From positions 1 to 13,592 of the forward strand of contig DATEMY010000666.1 in assembly GCA_035275345.1 (NCBI GenBank): a DNA stretch of 13,592 nucleotides, read 5' to 3'. The position numbers were made by a program, and so were the translations under genes. Shown piece after piece: positions 6,302 to 13,517 of the stretch (position 1 is the first letter of the stretch; each line of letters begins with the position of its first letter). This stretch comes from JAJVID01 sp035275345 (GTDB lineage Bacteria > Acidobacteriota > Blastocatellia > RBC074). The notes under the pieces were generated by a model. It was given only the letters and a program-made list of their open reading frames with translations. It ran no database searches and was not told the origin of the DNA.

Positions 6302-9055
6302 TCAGTCGTGGCGCAAGGCTTTGAGTGGATCAACTCGTGTAGCCCGCCGCGCCGGAACCCAGCAGGCCAACAACGCTACCGAAACCAGCAGCAACCCGGT
6401 TCCCAGGAAAGTCAGCCGGTCTGTCGCGCTTACGCCGAACAACAGACTTTGCATTAATCGTGTTACGCCAAGAGCGACGGTCAATCCGAGCGCCACTCCC
6501 AATCCAGCCAGCTTCATTCCCTGTTTCAGGACGAGTCTCAACACATCTCGTGTTTGTGCGCCGAGCGCCATGCGAATGCCAAGTTCCCGCGTGCGGCGCG
6601 TCACGGCGTGGGCCATTACCCCATACAGACCGAGCGCGGCCAGTAGCAGCGCAAAAAAGCCGAAAAAGCTCGAAAGTAACGCTACCAGCCGTTCTGTGCT
6701 GACCGATTCGTTGATTTGCTCAGCGAACGTTTTGACATTGAAGACCGGCAGGTTCGGATCGATGCTATGCGCCTCGCGCCGAATCGCCGCAACCAGCGCG
6801 TCGGCATCGCCTGCGGCGCGCACGCACAGAATCCGTTGCCCCAACTGATCGTATTGCGAATAGGGAATGTAGGCTGTTCGCGGCGCGTCTTCTTTCAGGT
6901 TCCGGTACTTGGCGTCAGCGACCACGCCGACGATTTCCAGGTCTTTATAGTTTTCCAGCGTGATGTGGCGTCCGAGCGGGTTTTCGGCGCCGAAGAAATA
7001 GCGCGCCAGGCTGCGATTAACGATTACGACTTTGGGCGATTCCGGCGTGTCCTGCGCGGTGAATTCGCGCCCAAGCAACAAAGGCGCGCCGAAGGTGGCG
7101 AAGAACTGCGGGCCGATCTGGTTGAAAAGCACGGCCATCTCTTCGCCCGGGCGCGGCTGGTAGCCCGGAACCTCTATGCCGAACCGCGAATACGAGCCGC
7201 TCATCGGCGCGTTGCGTGTGAAGGTTGTGGTCTTCACGCCTGGCAAGGCCGCCAGCCGGTCGCTCAGTTGGCTGTAAAAATTCCGCAACCGCTCGATCTG
7301 GTAACCGTTCTGCGCCGGATCGAACGCCATCGTTACGACTTGATCCACGTTGTACCCGCTGTCCACCGTTTTCAAATTCTGCAGGCTGCGCGCAAAAAGC
7401 CCCGCGCCGACCAGCAGTACGAGCGATAGCGCGATTTGCAAGATCACCAGCAAGCGGCCCAGCTCCCAGCGGCGGCCGCCGCCTGGCGCCACAACAGCGT
7501 CATTTTTGAGCGCGGGAATCAGATTCGGGCGCGTCGCCTGCAAGGCGGGCGCGAGGCCGAAAAGCAGGCCGGATAGCAGCGTGACGCTCAGCGTGAATCC
7601 GAGCATTCTCAGATCGAGGCTGATTTCGAGAGCGCGTCCTTGCGGCAGAAAGCCGAGCAGCGCATCCGTTCCCCAGCGAGCGAACAGCAGCCCCAGCAAG
7701 CCGCCCAGCGCGGAGAGTAGAAAGCATTCAGTCAACAATTGTCGCGCCAGCCGGAGGCGTCCCGCGCCCAACGCCAGGCGCACGGCAATCTCTTTTTGGC
7801 GCATTGCGGCGCGCGAGAGCAGCAGGTTGGCGACGTTGAGGCAGGCAATCAGCAACACGGCGCCTACCAGACACATCAGTACAGTGAGCGGTTGTGAGAA
7901 TTGGCGGCTCAGATTCGAGGCGCCGGTTTTAGCGGATACTAGTTGGATGCGGAGTGACTTGAAGAATCGATCATCGCGTGAATCGCCCTGGTTGCGGCGA
8001 ACATCAGGTTCGCGCGCGATTTGGTAGACGGTTTCGGTGGCGGCCTGGGCTTGCTCAACGCTGACGCCGGGATTCAGCCGAGCCATCACACTGAGCCACC
8101 AGCTCCCCCGCTGCTCGAAGATTGGCGCGCCGGGCCTGGGTCTCACCTGGCTATCCATCATTAACGGGATGCGGACATCGGGCGCGACGCCGACCTCCAC
8201 GCCGTGAAAGCCCTGCTGCGCGACGCCGATGATCGTGAAAGGATAACCGTTGAGGCTGATTGTCTTGCCGACAATCTGCGGGTCTGCGCCGAAGCGTCGC
8301 TGCCAGAAATTGAAACTGATCACCGCGACAGGATGCGCGCCAGGCGTTTGATCATCCGTCTCAGTCAATAAACGCCCAAGCAGCGGGCTCACACCCAGGA
8401 CGGAAAAGAAATTGCCTGAAACCTCTTCGCCCTGCACGCGCTCTGTTTGCCCGCCGCCACTCAGACTCATCTGCAAGCCGGATCGGGCAAACATGCCCGA
8501 GAAGACCGAATTCTTTTCGCGCAGTTCACGAAAGACCGGGTATGAAAAAGACGAAAATCCACGCCCAGGCTGGCTCGGCGTGTCAGTGCCCACGATCACT
8601 AACTGCTCCGGTCGTTTGACGGGTAGCGGCTTCAGCAGCAGGGCATTGAGCACGCTGAAGACGCTCGAGTTTGCGCCGATGCCCAGCGCCAGTGAAAGCG
8701 CGGCCACCAACGTGAAGCCGGGATTTTTAATCAACATATGCGCGCCGAAGCGCAAGTCTTGTATGAACGATTCCATACGTCGTCCTCCTCGGCGTTCGAT
8801 CAATTCAATCGATGGTTTAAAAGCCTGCGCGGCCGAGGGCTGTTCCGCCCGGCTCAATTCACATTCCATCAACCGCCAGTCATACCCTTGCACGGCGCGC
8901 TCTTCGGCTTCCGCTGCCGACAAACCATGTGCGAGCGCGTCTTCGTAGGCGGCATCCATGTGCAGCGCCAGTTCCTCGACGATTTCGATCTCGCGTTCGG
9001 GCGGCAGGCGCAACACGGCGAGGTGTTCGCGCACGATGTGGTTCCAATTTGGCAT
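6302..9055 (-). CDS. ADOP-type FtsX/MacB-like permease with prefix domain (P2)
   Basis: This membrane protein of 917 residues is the most divergent of the four. The prefix domain is at 1-93 (MPNWNHIVREHLAVLRLPPE…). Membrane segments lie at about 113-137, 388-412, 442-462, 484-506, 533-556, 790-817, 848-868 and 881-902. The first periplasmic domain (about 150-385) is some 20 residues longer than in P1 and P3, with a Gly/Ser-rich stretch (LSGGGQTERVQ) and an Arg/Asp-rich one (DVRRNQGDSRDDRFF). The second lies at about 560-785. The end is PARRATRVDPLKALRHD. The ATG is 3 bases beyond the TAA of P1 and has no good Shine-Dalgarno sequence (GAGTAAGCG precedes it). An ATPase partner would have to come from elsewhere in the genome. 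Substrate unknown. Confidence 0.9.
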   Translation of the reverse strand: MPNWNHIVREHLAVLRLPPEREIEIVEELALHMDAAYEDALAHGLSAAEAEERAVQGYDWRLMECELSRAEQPSAAQAFKPSIELIERRGGRRMESFIQDLRFGAHMLIKNPGFTLVAALSLALGIGANSSVFSVLNALLLKPLPVKRPEQLVIVGTDTPSQPGRGFSSFSYPVFRELREKNSVFSGMFARSGLQMSLSGGGQTERVQGEEVSGNFFSVLGVSPLLGRLLTETDDQTPGAHPVAVISFNFWQRRFGADPQIVGKTISLNGYPFTIIGVAQQGFHGVEVGVAPDVRIPLMMDSQVRPRPGAPIFEQRGSWWLSVMARLNPGVSVEQAQAATETVYQIAREPDVRRNQGDSRDDRFFKSLRIQLVSAKTGASNLSRQFSQPLTVLMCLVGAVLLIACLNVANLLLSRAAMRQKEIAVRLALGAGRLRLARQLLTECFLLSALGGLLGLLFARWGTDALLGFLPQGRALEISLDLRMLGFTLSVTLLSGLLFGLAPALQATRPNLIPALKNDAVVAPGGGRRWELGRLLVILQIALSLVLLVGAGLFARSLQNLKTVDSGYNVDQVVTMAFDPAQNGYQIERLRNFYSQLSDRLAALPGVKTTTFTRNAPMSGSYSRFGIEVPGYQPRPGEEMAVLFNQIGPQFFATFGAPLLLGREFTAQDTPESPKVVIVNRSLARYFFGAENPLGRHITLENYKDLEIVGVVADAKYRNLKEDAPRTAYIPYSQYDQLGQRILCVRAAGDADALVAAIRREAHSIDPNLPVFNVKTFAEQINESVSTERLVALLSSFFGFFALLLAALGLYGVMAHAVTRRTRELGIRMALGAQTRDVLRLVLKQGMKLAGLGVALGLTVALGVTRLMQSLLFGVSATDRLTFLGTGLLLVSVALLACWVPARRATRVDPLKALRHD
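8774..8790 (-). promoter_or_regulatory. Internal Shine-Dalgarno and in-frame ATG in P2
   Basis: GAGGAGG (8784-8790, minus strand) lies 7 bases before ATG (8774-8776), codon 94 of P2 (MESFIQD). The surrounding codons differ from the other copies (Arg-Arg-Gly-Gly instead of Arg-Lys-Gly-Gly), yet the purine-rich signal and its distance are kept. Confidence 0.5.
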
Positions 9056-9058
9056 CGC

Positions 9059-11767
9059 TTACTCGTGTCGCAAGGCTGTGAGGGGATCAACCTTTGTCGC
9101 TCGGCGCGCGGGAATCCAGCAGGCCACGAGCGCCACCGCCAGCAGCAACAGCGCAATCAACGCGAAGGTGGCCTGATCGGTCGCCTTCACGCCGTACAGC
9201 AACTCGGAAAAACCGGTCAGCAGCTTGGCCAGCGTCAGAGCGACGGCGAGACCACTGAGGACGCCCACAGCGGCCAGTCGCATGCCTTGCCTAACCACCA
9301 AGCGCAGCACGTCCGAAGTCTGCGCGCCCAAGGCCAGGCGAATGCCCAGTTCGTGCGTGCGTTGCGTTACGGCATAAGACATCACGCCGTAGATGCCCAC
9401 ACCCGCCAGCAGCAATGCCAGCAGGGCCAGGCCAGAGAGCAATGTCAGCGTCAGCCGTTGCCGCGCAAGCGCTTTCCCTATGATTTGATCCATCGAGCGG
9501 CTCTTAATCGGCAGGTCTTTATCAAGCGAGCGGATCGTCCGCTCGACCGCCGGAGCTGCCGCGAGCGGATCGCTGGTGGTGCGCACGACCAGCCCTACGT
9601 TCGAGCTGTTGCGCAGCGCGAGCGGCAAATAGACCTGTAAGGGAGCTTCCACCGACACGCCATACAGCTTTACGTCCGCCACTACTCCAACCACTTCGCG
9701 CCAGGCTGCTTGGCTTTCGGCATTGCCTTGTCTCAGGCGTTTCCCGAGCGGGTTCTCGCCCGGCCACAAGCGGCGCGCCAGGGACTCGTTGATCACCGTG
9801 ACAGCCGGCGTGTCGTTCATCTCGGCCTCAGTAAACGCACGGCCTGCCAGCAACCGGATGCCCAGCGCTTCGAAGTAATTCGCGCTGATCGGAATGAAGG
9901 CTCCGGAAGCGAATTCTCCAGGCCGGGGAACGGGTTTGTCGGCCGCCATAAAGGTTGAGCCCCAGTTCGATCCGTCTATCGGCAGCGACATGGCAAAGGC
10001 GGCTAAACGTACTCCCGGCAACGCTTCGATGCGCGCGCGGCAATCCTGGAAAAATGCGAGACGCCGTTCGATGTTGTAAATCCTGCCCGGCAAGGTGAAT
10101 TGCGCCGCCAGCAGGTTCTCGGCGTTGAAACCGAGCTCTACGCGCGTCAATTGATACAAGGTGCGCAGCATCAGTCCCGCGCCCACCAACAGCGCCAGCG
10201 CCAAGCCGACTTCGGCCACCAGCAAGCCTTTCCGCGCGCGCTCCCATGCCGAACCGACGCCCGAGCGCCCACCCTCTTTCAACGCCGCATTCAGATTGGT
10301 ACGCGCGGCGTGGAGCGCAGGCAACACCCCGAACAGCAAGCCGGTCACCACCGATACAAGCAGCGTGAACAAGAGCACGGTTGGATTGAGCCGTACCTGA
10401 TCGAGCTGCAGGAGTTCGGGCGGCACTAGCGCAGATAGGCTGCTGATCCCCCATGCTCCGAGAAGCAAACCTGCAGCCCCGCCTAGCGCCGCAAGCAACA
10501 GGCTTTCGATGAGCCATTGCTGGACGATGCGCCACCGCCCTGCGCCCAACGCCAGCCGGAGGGCCAGTTCCCGCTCGCGTCCTGCCGCGCGCACCAGCAT
10601 CAGATTCGCCACGTTCACACAGGCAATCAGCAGCACGCACCCAACCGCACCCAACAAGACCAGCAAAACCGGGCGCACGTTTTCAACCTGCAAATCGGCC
10701 AAGCTGATTGCCGTCGCGCTCCGCGTGGTATTGGTCGTCGGGTATTCGCGCTCCATTTGGGCGGTCACCGCCACCAATTCCGCGCGCGCCTGTTCCTCGC
10801 TGACGCCGCGCTTCAAGCGCGCCAGCACGTTAAGCGGAAACTGATTGCTACGCTTGAGCAGGTTGTGGTCAGGTGTGAACCAGAGTCCGAGTGGCACGAA
10901 GATGTCGTCGCGGCGGAGCAACTCAAAGCCGGGAGGTAATACGCCGATCACTTCAAACGGGTCGCCGCCCAGGCTGATCTTTTTGCCTATGACCGCCGGA
11001 TCACCGCCGAATTTCTCGCGCCACAGGCCGTGACTGATGAGCGCCGTCGGCGCCGCGCCCGCCTTGTCATCCACCTCAGCAAAGAGCCGTCCTAGTTGTG
11101 GCTTGACGCCGAGCATCGGAAAGAAATTCCAATTCACCCGCCGGCCAGGCGCCGCGATCGGCGGATCCACGCCGATCAGATTGAAGTTCGTGTTGAGAAA
11201 ACAGGCCGTATCCTCGAACGATTGCGTGCGTTCACGCCAATCCACGTAATCCGGATAAGCGACGCCTGTTCGATAAGTCGCCCCCACATACATCGTTGCC
11301 AGCACGACCAGCCGCTCCGGTTCGGGGAATGGCAACGGGCGGAGTAGCACGGTATGGACTACACTGAAAATCGCCGTGTTCGCGCCGATGCCTAAAGCCA
11401 GAGTAAGAACGGCAACCAATGTGAAGCCTGGTTGCTTCATTAACATTCGCACGCCGAGGCGCAGGTCTTGTATGAACGATTCCATTCGGATTCCTCCTTT
11501 GCGTTCGATCAATTCCAATGATGGTTGCAAAGCCCGCTCGGCGCCCGGCTGTTCCGCGCGGCTCAATTCACATTCGAGCAAGCGCCAGTCGTAACCCCGC
11601 AGGGCGCGCGCCTCGGCTTCCGCTTCCGATAAGCCGGCGGCGAGAGCGTCTTCGTAGGCGGCTTCCAGATGCAGCGCCAGTTCCTCGACGATTTCGATCT
11701 CGCGTTCAGGCGGCAGGCGTAGCGCGGCGAGATGTTGGCTCACGATATGATTCCAATTCGGATTCAT
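9059..11767 (-). CDS. ADOP-type FtsX/MacB-like permease with prefix domain (P1, first permease of operon)
   Basis: This membrane protein has 902 residues when started at the ATG at 11767. That start is chosen because MNPNWNHIV aligns with the MPNWNHIV of the paralogs and GAGAGG lies 4 bases before it. A GTG at 11779 that overlaps the padR stop (GTGA) would add four residues. The prefix domain is at 1-94. Membrane segments lie at about 114-138, 366-388, 416-440, 463-486, 513-536, 771-799, 829-850 and 866-886. Periplasmic domains are at about 150-362 and 540-768. The sequence before the seventh/eighth segment pair (LLTGFSELLYGV) is about three residues longer than in the others. The ATG is 8 bases beyond the padR stop, so the gene is cotranscribed with its probable regulator. 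Substrate unknown. Confidence 0.9.
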   Translation of the reverse strand: MNPNWNHIVSQHLAALRLPPEREIEIVEELALHLEAAYEDALAAGLSEAEAEARALRGYDWRLLECELSRAEQPGAERALQPSLELIERKGGIRMESFIQDLRLGVRMLMKQPGFTLVAVLTLALGIGANTAIFSVVHTVLLRPLPFPEPERLVVLATMYVGATYRTGVAYPDYVDWRERTQSFEDTACFLNTNFNLIGVDPPIAAPGRRVNWNFFPMLGVKPQLGRLFAEVDDKAGAAPTALISHGLWREKFGGDPAVIGKKISLGGDPFEVIGVLPPGFELLRRDDIFVPLGLWFTPDHNLLKRSNQFPLNVLARLKRGVSEEQARAELVAVTAQMEREYPTTNTTRSATAISLADLQVENVRPVLLVLLGAVGCVLLIACVNVANLMLVRAAGRERELALRLALGAGRWRIVQQWLIESLLLAALGGAAGLLLGAWGISSLSALVPPELLQLDQVRLNPTVLLFTLLVSVVTGLLFGVLPALHAARTNLNAALKEGGRSGVGSAWERARKGLLVAEVGLALALLVGAGLMLRTLYQLTRVELGFNAENLLAAQFTLPGRIYNIERRLAFFQDCRARIEALPGVRLAAFAMSLPIDGSNWGSTFMAADKPVPRPGEFASGAFIPISANYFEALGIRLLAGRAFTEAEMNDTPAVTVINESLARRLWPGENPLGKRLRQGNAESQAAWREVVGVVADVKLYGVSVEAPLQVYLPLALRNSSNVGLVVRTTSDPLAAAPAVERTIRSLDKDLPIKSRSMDQIIGKALARQRLTLTLLSGLALLALLLAGVGIYGVMSYAVTQRTHELGIRLALGAQTSDVLRLVVRQGMRLAAVGVLSGLAVALTLAKLLTGFSELLYGVKATDQATFALIALLLLAVALVACWIPARRATKVDPLTALRHE
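11483..11500 (-). promoter_or_regulatory. Internal Shine-Dalgarno and in-frame ATG in P1
   Basis: AAAGGAGG (11493-11500, minus strand) is followed after 7 bases by ATG (11483-11485), codon 95 of P1 (MESFIQD). It is a better ribosome binding site than the one at the annotated start. Confidence 0.5.
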
Positions 11768-11775
11768 GACGCCTC

Positions 11776-12108
11776 TCACGCCGGGTTGATTTTGGCCACA
11801 CGATCCAGCGCGGCGAAAAAGTCCGACCAGGTTTGCCGTTGTTCCTCCAGCGCTTTTTTGCCTTCAGGCATGAGCTTGTAAAACCGCCGCCGCCGCTGCC
11901 CAGCCTTTTCGATCCATGTGCCCTTGATCAGGCCTCGTTTTTCCATCCGGTAAAGCAGCGGGTAGAGCGACGCCGGGTGAAATTGCAGCACGCCGTCCGA
12001 ACGCTCTTCGATCAGCTTGGCGATCTCATAGCCGTGACGCGGCCGGTCCTCGACCAGCGCCAAGATCAACATTTCCGTACTGCCTCGTTTGACTTCCTTA
12101 TCTAACAT
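11776..12108 (-). CDS. PadR-family winged-helix transcriptional regulator
   Basis: This is a cytosolic DNA-binding protein of 110 residues. The start MLDKEVKRGSTEMLILALV, the HGYEIAKLIEERS helix (about 25-37), the recognition-helix region ASLYPLLYRMEKRGLIKG (about 46-63), the basic wing RRRRFYKL (72-79) and the ending with a helix for dimerisation (about 82-105) are typical of short acidobacterial PadR proteins that precede ADOP genes. PadR proteins act mostly as dimeric repressors relieved by ligands or stress. The ATG at 12108 is preferred over the longer GTG start at 12138, because GGAGG lies 8 bases before it and the GTG falls inside the candidate -10 element. It probably represses its own operon. 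The ligand cannot be read from the sequence. Confidence 0.92.
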   Translation of the reverse strand: MLDKEVKRGSTEMLILALVEDRPRHGYEIAKLIEERSDGVLQFHPASLYPLLYRMEKRGLIKGTWIEKAGQRRRRFYKLMPEGKKALEEQRQTWSDFFAALDRVAKINPA

Positions 12109-12116
12109 AGCGAGCG

Positions 12117-12121
12117 CCTCC
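12117..12121 (-). promoter_or_regulatory. Ribosome binding site deciding the padR start
   Basis: GGAGG on the minus strand, 8 bases before the ATG at 12108. It overlaps the in-frame ATG at 12121-12123, which therefore cannot use it and is a poorer start. Confidence 0.75.
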
Positions 12122-12122
12122 A

Positions 12123-12143
12123 TATATTGTGACGCCACATATA
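12123..12143. promoter_or_regulatory. Candidate PadR operator (imperfect inverted repeat)
   Basis: On the plus strand TATAT-TGTG, a centre ACGC, then CACA-TATA. The inner arms TGTG/CACA are exact and the AT-rich outer arms pair with one extra base. It covers the -10 element and the likely transcription start of the padR operon, where a bound dimer would block RNA polymerase. The match to the known ATGT-N8-ACAT pattern of some PadR proteins is only partial, so assignment to PadR rests on position. Confidence 0.5.
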
Positions 12144-12166
12144 GTCGCGCAACTGTGAATTGTCAA
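12138..12166 (-). promoter_or_regulatory. Candidate sigma-70-type promoter of the padR-permease operon
   Basis: The -35 TTGACA (12161-12166) is a perfect consensus, the spacer is 17 bases, and the -10 is TATATG (12138-12143, four of six matches). Transcription would start near 12131 and give a leader of about 22 bases holding the GGAGG of padR. No comparable promoter was noticed between the permease genes, which agrees with a single transcript. Confidence 0.65.
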
Positions 12167-12269
12167 TGGCGGGGCGCGTAGTTTGGCGGGAAAATTATTC
12201 TTTGTTCGGACCGAGCGCAGGTCGCGCGCTTGTGGCTGGTTTGTTGATAACGACGGATCTCACTGATTC

Positions 12270-12353
12270 ATGGCGGAGGTGACTATAGTGGAAGAATTTC
12301 AACATGTTTTCCGTGAGGTTTCGGAAAACTGGCTTGCCGAAACCTTAAGGTAG
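12270..12353 (+). CDS. Possible 27-aa ORF in the intergenic region
   Basis: The frame from ATG 12270 (or GTG 12288, with GGAGG at 12275-12279 8 bases before it) to TAG 12351-12353 reads MAEVTIVEEFQHVFREVSEN and continues acidic and helical. A leader peptide, a gene remnant or chance are all possible. Its TI-EE-QHV-R pattern recurs at the start of the ORF at 657. The remaining intergenic DNA (12167-12269) shows nothing recognisable. Confidence 0.22.
   Translation: MAEVTIVEEFQHVFREVSENWLAETLR
12306..12345. other. Two overlapping, mutually exclusive hairpins
   Basis: Hairpin one pairs GTTTTCCG (12306-12313) with CGGAAAAC (12322-12329), with a loop of 8. Hairpin two pairs AGGTTTCGG (12316-12324) with CCGAAACCT (12337-12345), with a loop of 12. 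Both stems are perfect and share 12322-12324, so only one can form at a time. The site is 25 bases beyond the kinase stop, so it may end that transcript, but no T-run follows in either direction. Confidence 0.45.
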
Positions 12354-12369
12354 GCCCACCGACTAGTCG

Positions 12370-13341
12370 TCATTCGCCGCTCCTGGCCAAACGCCAGATG
12401 TCTTCGGCGATTGCCGGGAGCCAGGGCGTCGATGGGTCGCGGGCCATCATCCAATCCCAAAGCTCAAGTGAATGATATAGCTGGTATATCTGAATGCGGG
12501 CATCACCACCGGGAGGGAGCCCACCGTAGCCCTCTAGCAGACATTCGAGCTTGGGACCGTTCCCCTGGCTGGGGTAGATAGCCGTCTTTGCGATGTCAAG
12601 CAGCGGATCCCCGGCTACAGCATTTTCTACATCCAAAATCCCCACCAGACGACCTGTCTCGCGCGAGACCATGACATTGGCGTCGTGAAAGTCATTATGA
12701 CAAAGGGAGGGCGATAGGCACGATCCGAGCAGAAAGGTATTTGCGTCGACATATGACTTAATGGTCTGTTGGATCACCGGATCGGCGCCGAGCCGCTCGA
12801 ATTCGTCGAGCCTCTTGTCGAACTGACATTGCATATAATCTGCGTTCGACATCTTAGGCTCAATGACACGCGTGCCGATGTATCCGAATGCATCAAAGCG
12901 AATCTGGTGGACTTGTTTGAGCATCAGACCCATTTCCCGATAGACGGAACAGAGCTGATCAGAGGACATCGAGTCCGCGGCCTCCCGGAGCATGATGCCG
13001 TCCAGTTTAGTCATGATGGCATAGTTCTGTTGCCACAGCGTTTTGGAGGCGTCCGTCACCAAAACGGTTGGCGCCGTCACGCCCGGGCGGCCTGCCAGGA
13101 GCCCATAAACATAGGCTTCCTTCTCCATCTTCCATTGATATTCGTCGGCGTAGATCTTCAGTACGAGCTTAGTCGGCGGTTTCGCGCACGTTATCTCAAA
13201 AACGCCGTGGATATTCCCGCCTGCTAGAGGAGCCACGGAAAGCGCCTCGACTGAAGGGTAGATCCGTGAAACCATTGCGGCAATGGTGGACATCGTCAGG
13301 CCTACAGGTATTGACAGATTGGTCTGCGACGTCGTGGACAT
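12370..13341 (-). CDS. Aminoglycoside-phosphotransferase (APH) fold kinase, substrate unknown
   Basis: This is a soluble protein of 323 residues when started at ATG 13341. A TTG at 13350 would add three residues, and the ATG at 13293 is another candidate; none has a clear Shine-Dalgarno sequence. Visible kinase elements, in order, are a Gly-containing loop near 40-46 (AGGNIHGVFEI), a probable ATP-binding Lys62 (KLVLKIY), Glu73/Glu75 in KMEKEAYVYG, the catalytic Brenner motif HNDFHDAN at 215-222 with Asp217 and Asn222, and the metal-binding Asp237 in GILDVENAVAGDPLLDIA. The fold covers antibiotic kinases, small-molecule kinases and fructosamine-like kinases; nothing allows a choice, and resistance should not be assumed. 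The gene stands alone, upstream of the padR operon on the same strand. By eye it is less GC-rich than the permeases. Confidence 0.85.
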   Translation of the reverse strand: MSTTSQTNLSIPVGLTMSTIAAMVSRIYPSVEALSVAPLAGGNIHGVFEITCAKPPTKLVLKIYADEYQWKMEKEAYVYGLLAGRPGVTAPTVLVTDASKTLWQQNYAIMTKLDGIMLREAADSMSSDQLCSVYREMGLMLKQVHQIRFDAFGYIGTRVIEPKMSNADYMQCQFDKRLDEFERLGADPVIQQTIKSYVDANTFLLGSCLSPSLCHNDFHDANVMVSRETGRLVGILDVENAVAGDPLLDIAKTAIYPSQGNGPKLECLLEGYGGLPPGGDARIQIYQLYHSLELWDWMMARDPSTPWLPAIAEDIWRLARSGE

Positions 13342-13489
13342 GGGCGCCAAATCAGTCGGGAGACATGGGTTACAGGTTTATTCGTTTCACTATTCCGAGA
13401 TGATCATTGATGCAGAGGCTTTCTTCAAGTAGTCGAATTACTGAGCGGAGAACTAGTACTACAGTTGCAGATATTGACATGTGATAATT

Positions 13490-13517
13490 TCACGATCAAT
13501 CTTTATGAAGATCGTGA
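13490..13517. promoter_or_regulatory. Inverted repeat enclosing a start codon
   Basis: TCACGATC (13490-13497) and GATCGTGA (13510-13517) form a perfect 8-base inverted repeat with a 12-base spacer. The spacer holds the ATG at 13505. A sequence like an extended -10 (TGTGATAAT, 13480-13488) lies just before it. It could be an operator near a transcription start or an RNA hairpin covering the start. Nothing else was recognised between 13342 and 13489. Confidence 0.45.

Noticed and set aside
8738..9640. Plus-strand ORF of 300 codons across the P1/P2 junction
   Set aside because: It is antisense to two well-supported genes, and a similar antisense frame appears opposite the repeated prefix regions of other copies, as expected from their sequence similarity.
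12109..12138. N-terminal extension of padR from GTG 12138
   Set aside because: The GTG is inside the candidate -10 element and the extra residues do not match the PadR family start.
12306..12345. Plain intrinsic terminator for the kinase gene
   Set aside because: Stems are present, but neither strand has a T-run after them, so it is listed only as a structured element.
12370..13341. Aminoglycoside resistance gene
   Set aside because: The catalytic motifs show only the APH fold. The substrate cannot be inferred and there is no mobile element or resistance context.
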